Shown here piece by piece: positions 57,061 to 62,000 of a DNA stretch of 62,000 bases (position 1 is its first letter; every line of letters begins with the position of its first letter). The position numbers and the translations under genes are program-made. A model generated the notes under the pieces. It was not told the DNA's origin and ran no database searches. It saw only the letters and a list, made by a program, of their open reading frames with translations. This DNA is from Lineus longissimus (taxonomy: Eukaryota; Nemertea; Pilidiophora; Heteronemertea; Lineidae), in contig NC_088311.1 in the NCBI RefSeq assembly GCF_910592395.1, positions 2,501-64,500 of the forward strand. Reading direction: 5' to 3'.

Positions 57061-59579
57061 CTATTGTCTATCTACACGTCACTGGATCATTACAGGAGAG
57101 CAAACATTGAATACGATTGAAACAGAGCTGTAGCCTATGTTGCAGATTATTTGATGAAGAAAACCCGGTCCTACCCGATTCGATAAAACCTTTTGACTTG
57201 GAGGCATTACTTATGATCCGATCAGGCCATAAAGCTATACAGAGTATTATACACGGCGTTCTTTCGTTTGTTGTATTCGACAAATATTTGTGGCCCCTTT
57301 ACTCTGCTTTATGGAGATTTACAGAGTTATTAGCGAAGTGGTATCGCCGTTTTGTCGTTTACAGTGTTGAATGAACCCATGGCCTGATCCATGCGTGAGT
57401 TGTAGTGAGATTACCGCCACTCGAGGTATAAACGAAGGAAACTTGGCTACGGGGGCTATCTGGAAGTCAGAGTGCCGATAACGGCGAAGACATTATTCCT
57501 CAAAAGATTTCCTCTCCAATGTATCATCGGAGAGCCTTCTGTACTTAATATACAAGAATAACAGGCCTGCTCCCTTTGCCTTACCCGTGTATTATGGGAC
57601 ACTATAGACTCGACTAGGGTCACAAAACACGCCATGATGTAAGCTTGGCCTTTGTGTTGGCCATATTCTATGACAGAGATCGAACCTGCCGACTTCGACC
57701 ACGTGACCATGTGTTTAATTTCCAGGTGACCGGCGATCTTTTGTTGTGAGTTGTACTATTCTATCGTAATCAGCAATATTAGTTTACCGTTTTCGAATGC
57801 TTTGTAAATGGAACGCTTTATCAATGAAGTAGATTAGTTGGAAGCACGTTATGGGAGTGATTCAATGCTGCTGACATGCCGTCTCGTTGCTTTAGAAGTT
57901 TGAAACTGTAAGACAATCAGTGTTCTGTTTCTGTCAGCAACAATCTCAAAGGAACCTTTCGTCATATCATCGCCGAGTTCAATCGAGCAAAGGATACGAT
58001 CATATACTTTGCATTATAATCACTTTGAACAGATGACCAAAAATACCACAAGATTAATAATTCTACCAATTGGGTCAACTCATTCTCGGTGTTTCAAACG
58101 ATTGAACTTTTATCCATATCACCAGACTTGGGGAATAGAAGGTTACATGCATAGCTTTCAAATACACCAAATAAATCACTTCCCCACTGGCATTCATAAC
58201 GTTCGCTCCTTCATTATATGCAATCTCTTGTAATTGCCCAGCGTACATGTTCGGCTCTGCTATGCCCTAACAGTATCCCATAAATATTCTCAAATAACGT
58301 TGCAAACTTAATTTTCACAAAAATGGCAATTGACCACCTTGATGACTGTATTTCCATTGGCGTACAATGTAGGCATTGTCCTCTCTGGATCAGTTGAGGT
58401 GTTACCATCGTTGCTCGATCCGGGTATTTCCCGCGGTCTAGCGGCGAGGGGACAACTTGGCATTAGCCACCAACTATTCTGAACGCCCGGTTGCACAAGT
58501 AAATTGCATCGTTTTTCACAGTTTGTTTTAGATGTGAAGGAACAAAGTGCATATGGGTGAATTTACTGTACTAGTGTCGTATTACTTGGTAGGTGTATCT
58601 TGGCAATGTTAACCAAGGGCTAAGGTATACCTGGTATGTTTCTTGAGCGATATGTTGAAGATAAGTGGGAGTCGTTGGTTCAAAGTAGCTGGTACATGTA
58701 CTCTTCTTTACGACAACATGACTTAGAAAATAATAGGCAATTCAAACTGTGCCCAGAGGAGAGGATTCTTTGTGAGGTCGAATCTTATGCATGCAAGTCA
58801 GAAACAGCGCTTGCAACTTTAGTTTCTCAGAGAGCGGTCACCAACAGACATCACCACCTCCGAACATTCCTGACTTCTACCAAACATGGAATGGATGAGT
58901 AGAGTATGATAGTGGGTGTTCCCACTGACATCTTGACGTCTTGTTGCCAAAAGAGATACCATCATGTATTAGGATACTGGAGTTGATTTTAATTTAGCTC
59001 TGTCCACTCAGGGCGATTTCAGGGCTTACACATTTCGTTTTTTACAAGGTTGACAATCACCGCGACTATTCTCAACACGGTTCTGAACCATTTCCTCTGA
59101 GGCAAAGATGGTGACTCAGGGTTGGTACTCCTCAACTATTCGGCATCACCATTGACTCCAGCTACCTAACGTTTCCACTTCTTTATGGAGATGGAGAATT
59201 AGAAAATGTCCCCCTCAAAAAAGTGTGCGGACCTTGAATTTTTTCAAGTGGAACCTTTCAACACTCGGTGGAAATACAACCGGGCTCTGATTCGTTAAGA
59301 ATTAACTGATTAATCATCATGGTTTGGTTATGGCATTGTTCAAATTAATCCATTATTAACACTGTATCAATAGTATGCCAAAGATTAATACAAGATGGTG
59401 ATTGAAGGGTGGCCAACACCAAGTTAGCCTCATTTATGCTCATTGATGATTACCACCAATAAAGACAGCCATTGGCAGTATTAGTATCATTTAGTTTATT
59501 TACTGGTTACAAATCTATTATTCCTCATTGCAAGGAGAGAAAGTAAACGACAGCAGGCTTCGATACCATTGTATACGAT
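57061..59579. other. Unique sequence, no gene recognised
   Basis: Short open frames on both strands (for example 57117-57374 + and 58636-58902 +) lack domains, splice context or family motifs I can recognise. Confidence 0.45.
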
Positions 59580-60921
59580 AAGGAAGGCTCCTCATGAAGC
59601 CATGCTGAATCTAGATGGTGTCACCAGGAAGGCTCTTCATGAAGCTATGCTGAATCTAGATGGTGTCATCAGGAAGGCTCTTCATGAAGCTATGCTGAAT
59701 CTAGATGGTGTCATCAGGAAGGCTCTTCATGGAGCTATGCTGAATCTAGATGGTGTCACCAGGAAGGCTCTTCATGGAGCTAAGCTGAATCTAGATGGTG
59801 TCATCAGGAAGGCTCTTCATGGAGCTATGCTGAATCTAGATGGTGTCACCAGGAAGGCTCTTTATGGAGCTAAGCTGAATCTAGATGGTGTCACCAGGAA
59901 GGCTCTTCATGGAGCTATGCTGAATCTAGATGGTGTCACCAGGAAAGCTCTTCATGGAGCTATGCTGAATCTAGATGGTGTCATCAGGAAAGCTCTTTAT
60001 GGAGCTAAGCTGAATCTAGATGGTGTCACCAGGAAGGCTCTTCATGGAGCTATGCTGAATCTAGATGGTGTCACCAGGAAGGCTCTTCATGGAGCTATGC
60101 TGAATCTAGATGGCGTCATCAGGAAGGCTCTTCATGGAGCTATGCTGAATCTAGATGGTGTCATCAGGAAGGCTCTTCATGGAGCTGAGCTGAATCTAGA
60201 TGGTGTCATCAGGAAGGCTCTTCATGGAGCTATGCTGAATCTAGATGGCGTCATCAGGAAGGCTCTTCATGGAGCTATGCTGAATCTAGATGGTGTCATC
60301 AGGAAGGCTCTTCATGAAGCTATGCTGAATCTAGATGGTGTCATCAGGAAGGCTCTTCATGGAGCTATGCTGAATCTAGATGGTGTCATCAGGAAGGCTC
60401 TTTATGGAGCTAAGCTGAATCTAGATGGTGTCACCAGGAAGGCTCTTCATGGAGCTAAGCTGAATCTAGATGGTGTCACCAGGAAGGCTCTTTATGGAGC
60501 TATGGCTGAATCTAGATGATGTCACCAGGAAGGCTCTTCATGGAGCTAAGCTGAATCTAGATGGTGTTACCAGGAAGGCTCTTCATGGAGCTATGCTGAA
60601 TCTAGATGGTGTCATCAGGAAGGCTCTTCATGGAGCTATGCTGAATCTAGATGATGTTACCAGGAAGGCTCTTCATGGAGCTAAGCTGAATCTAGATGAT
60701 GTTACCAGGAAGGCTCTTCATGGAGCTAAGCTGAATCTAGATGATGTTACCAGGAAGGCTCTTCATGGAGCTATGCTGAATCTAGATGATGTTACCGGGA
60801 AGTTTCTTTGTGAAGCAATGCTGAATCTAGATGATGTTACCGGGAAGTTTCTTTGTGAAGCAATGCTGAATCTAGATGATGTTACTAAAAAGGGTCTTTA
60901 TCAAGCAATACCGAATCTACA
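59580..60921. repeat. 45-bp minisatellite, about 30 copies
   Basis: Unit: gctatgctgaatctagatgg, tgtcatcaggaaggctcttc, atgga, with variants atc/acc, tatg/taag, cat/tat and ggtg/gatg. The last four units diverge progressively (gatgttaccgggaagtttc). 45 is divisible by 3, so + frames stay open (59569-60519 and 60470-60943) with a 15-residue period (MLNLDGVIRKALHGA). A one-base insertion at about 60505 (tatggctg) breaks the frame. I treat it as non-coding. Confidence 0.92.
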
Positions 60922-60943
60922 TCCATCAGCTTGCTTCTGCTAA

Positions 60944-62000
60944 ACACATGGGCGAGATGGTGATGCCATAGACAGACCCTCAAACTTTTATCAGATACAA
61001 TACTTTGTGCTACACCCTGTAGTCATTGAATAATGTCATGGTATCATGAGTACACATCATGGCCGCAATATACATAAGTAAACAATAATACGCATCAGGT
61101 GGTTAAGTCAAAAAATCTTCTCTTTCCAGGAAAGTAGTCAATACTCACGCCAACTATCTGCACTTCCTTTCTTATCCTTTGCCATTGTGTAATCCCTTCA
61201 GTTACTAACAGTACTCCTCTTAACTCCTTTCCACAAATGCACTGAGCTATTCCTCCAAGGTGGTTGCCCAGTCCTTTATGGAACAACAAATGCACAACTA
61301 GCACATATAGCGCGTAGATAAGATGGATACTCCTGCTAGAGCGATAGAAAGTCGATCGAACGCATTTCTAATGGTGAAATAAACTGCTTGTATATGAGAG
61401 TGCGAACGATTAGCAATCCCTTGCCACCTGAACTTGTCGAAGGCACGTTTAGTGAGCTACCGAATGGTAACGAGTAACCAACTCGGAAACTACAGAGAGC
61501 GAAGACTTTCAACAACCTGCTACTGTTCCACATAAATGCCCGTTCCTTTTGCGCGTAGGCCTACTCTGAGCGTCCATCCAGTGATCAATAGGGCTAGTTT
61601 GGACGGTTGTAGACCACAAGTCTTAATAAACGTGAATAACGAGTTGCAACAAGTAACAAGGCGCTAATAACAGCCGTATGCGCTCTCAACCGAGCAATAT
61701 CTGCCTGATCTATATGTACAATACTGTGCCGTCGATAGCGACTAACAAAGGCAGTATGTATTTCCAATAATACGCTGAATTAATAGACAAGCTCTCGAGG
61801 AAATGATGGACAGTGAAGGCCTATAGCGACAATTCTTGTCGCGTGAGGGGTGACAGGGGGAAGTGCACACATCAAACTGTTGCGGCAAATGATGTTGTTG
61901 AAGATCCTCAAACGGAGGCGAGAAACTGAGGTTGCATGTGATCAGACTGGACCAACCGACACCTCTGCAGAAAAACGTTTACCGAATGTGAAATAAGGTT
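60944..62000. other. Unique sequence to the window end, no gene recognised
   Basis: No repeat, coding exon or RNA gene could be supported here. A gene beginning beyond the window cannot be excluded. Confidence 0.45.

Noticed and set aside
57117-57374. 85-codon + strand frame
   Set aside because: No recognisable domain, no splice context, and an overlapping minus-strand frame of similar length.
59569-60943. Long + strand open frames with a 15-residue repeat
   Set aside because: A 45-bp minisatellite; divisibility by 3 alone keeps it open, and a one-base insertion near 60505 breaks it without consequence.

Overview
This window is the left end of a eukaryotic linear chromosome, read from the telomere inward. 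It opens with about 1 kb of CCCTAA repeats (TTAGGG on the other strand). The one clear host gene, the catalytic subunit of cAMP-dependent protein kinase (PKA-C), has U2-type GT-AG introns and an animal-type exon layout. Together with the TTAGGG telomere and a PAT/Ngaro-type tyrosine-recombinase retrotransposon, this suggests an invertebrate animal. A mollusc or other lophotrochozoan is my guess, not something the sequence proves. Layout: 1-1004 telomere; 1005-1950 degenerate subtelomeric repeats; 2013-3374 a broken tyrosine-recombinase-like gene with an N-terminal zinc finger (minus strand); 3424-17819 about 196 copies of a 70-bp satellite in four blocks, separated by three copies of the first part of that recombinase gene. 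Each of the three copies is joined to the satellite through exactly one CCCTAA unit. Then come 17820-18935 decayed repeats; 18936-21833 a 10-bp and an 87-bp minisatellite; 22830-23387 a 35-bp minisatellite. 25010-46378 holds the PKA-C gene on the minus strand; 46379-50104 is its upstream flank. 50105-56438 is a complete but defective tyrosine-recombinase retrotransposon with split direct repeats (A1...B1-A2-B2) and apparent spliceosomal introns in its gag-like ORF. 56441-57060 is a GC-rich inverted-repeat region; 59580-60921 is a 45-bp minisatellite; the rest has no recognised gene. The central biology is PKA-C. Exons 1-5 and 7 are single. Exon 6, which encodes residues 139-181 with the catalytic loop, exists as three tandem versions of identical length and phase. 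The last three exons (8-10, residues 214-350) exist as two tandem cassettes, each with its own stop codon. Every exon boundary and phase could be read directly, and every version keeps the catalytic residues. One locus can therefore encode at least 6, and up to 12, in-frame kinase isoforms. Exon 8 of the two cassettes shows an 80-bp tract that is almost identical while its surroundings have diverged, as expected from gene conversion. The other systems are the subtelomeric blocks, which look like a record of a broken chromosome end that was capped and later fused and amplified, and the retrotransposon, whose terminal repeats each carry a perfect cAMP-response element and an E-box about 3.7 kb and 9.8 kb upstream of PKA-C.
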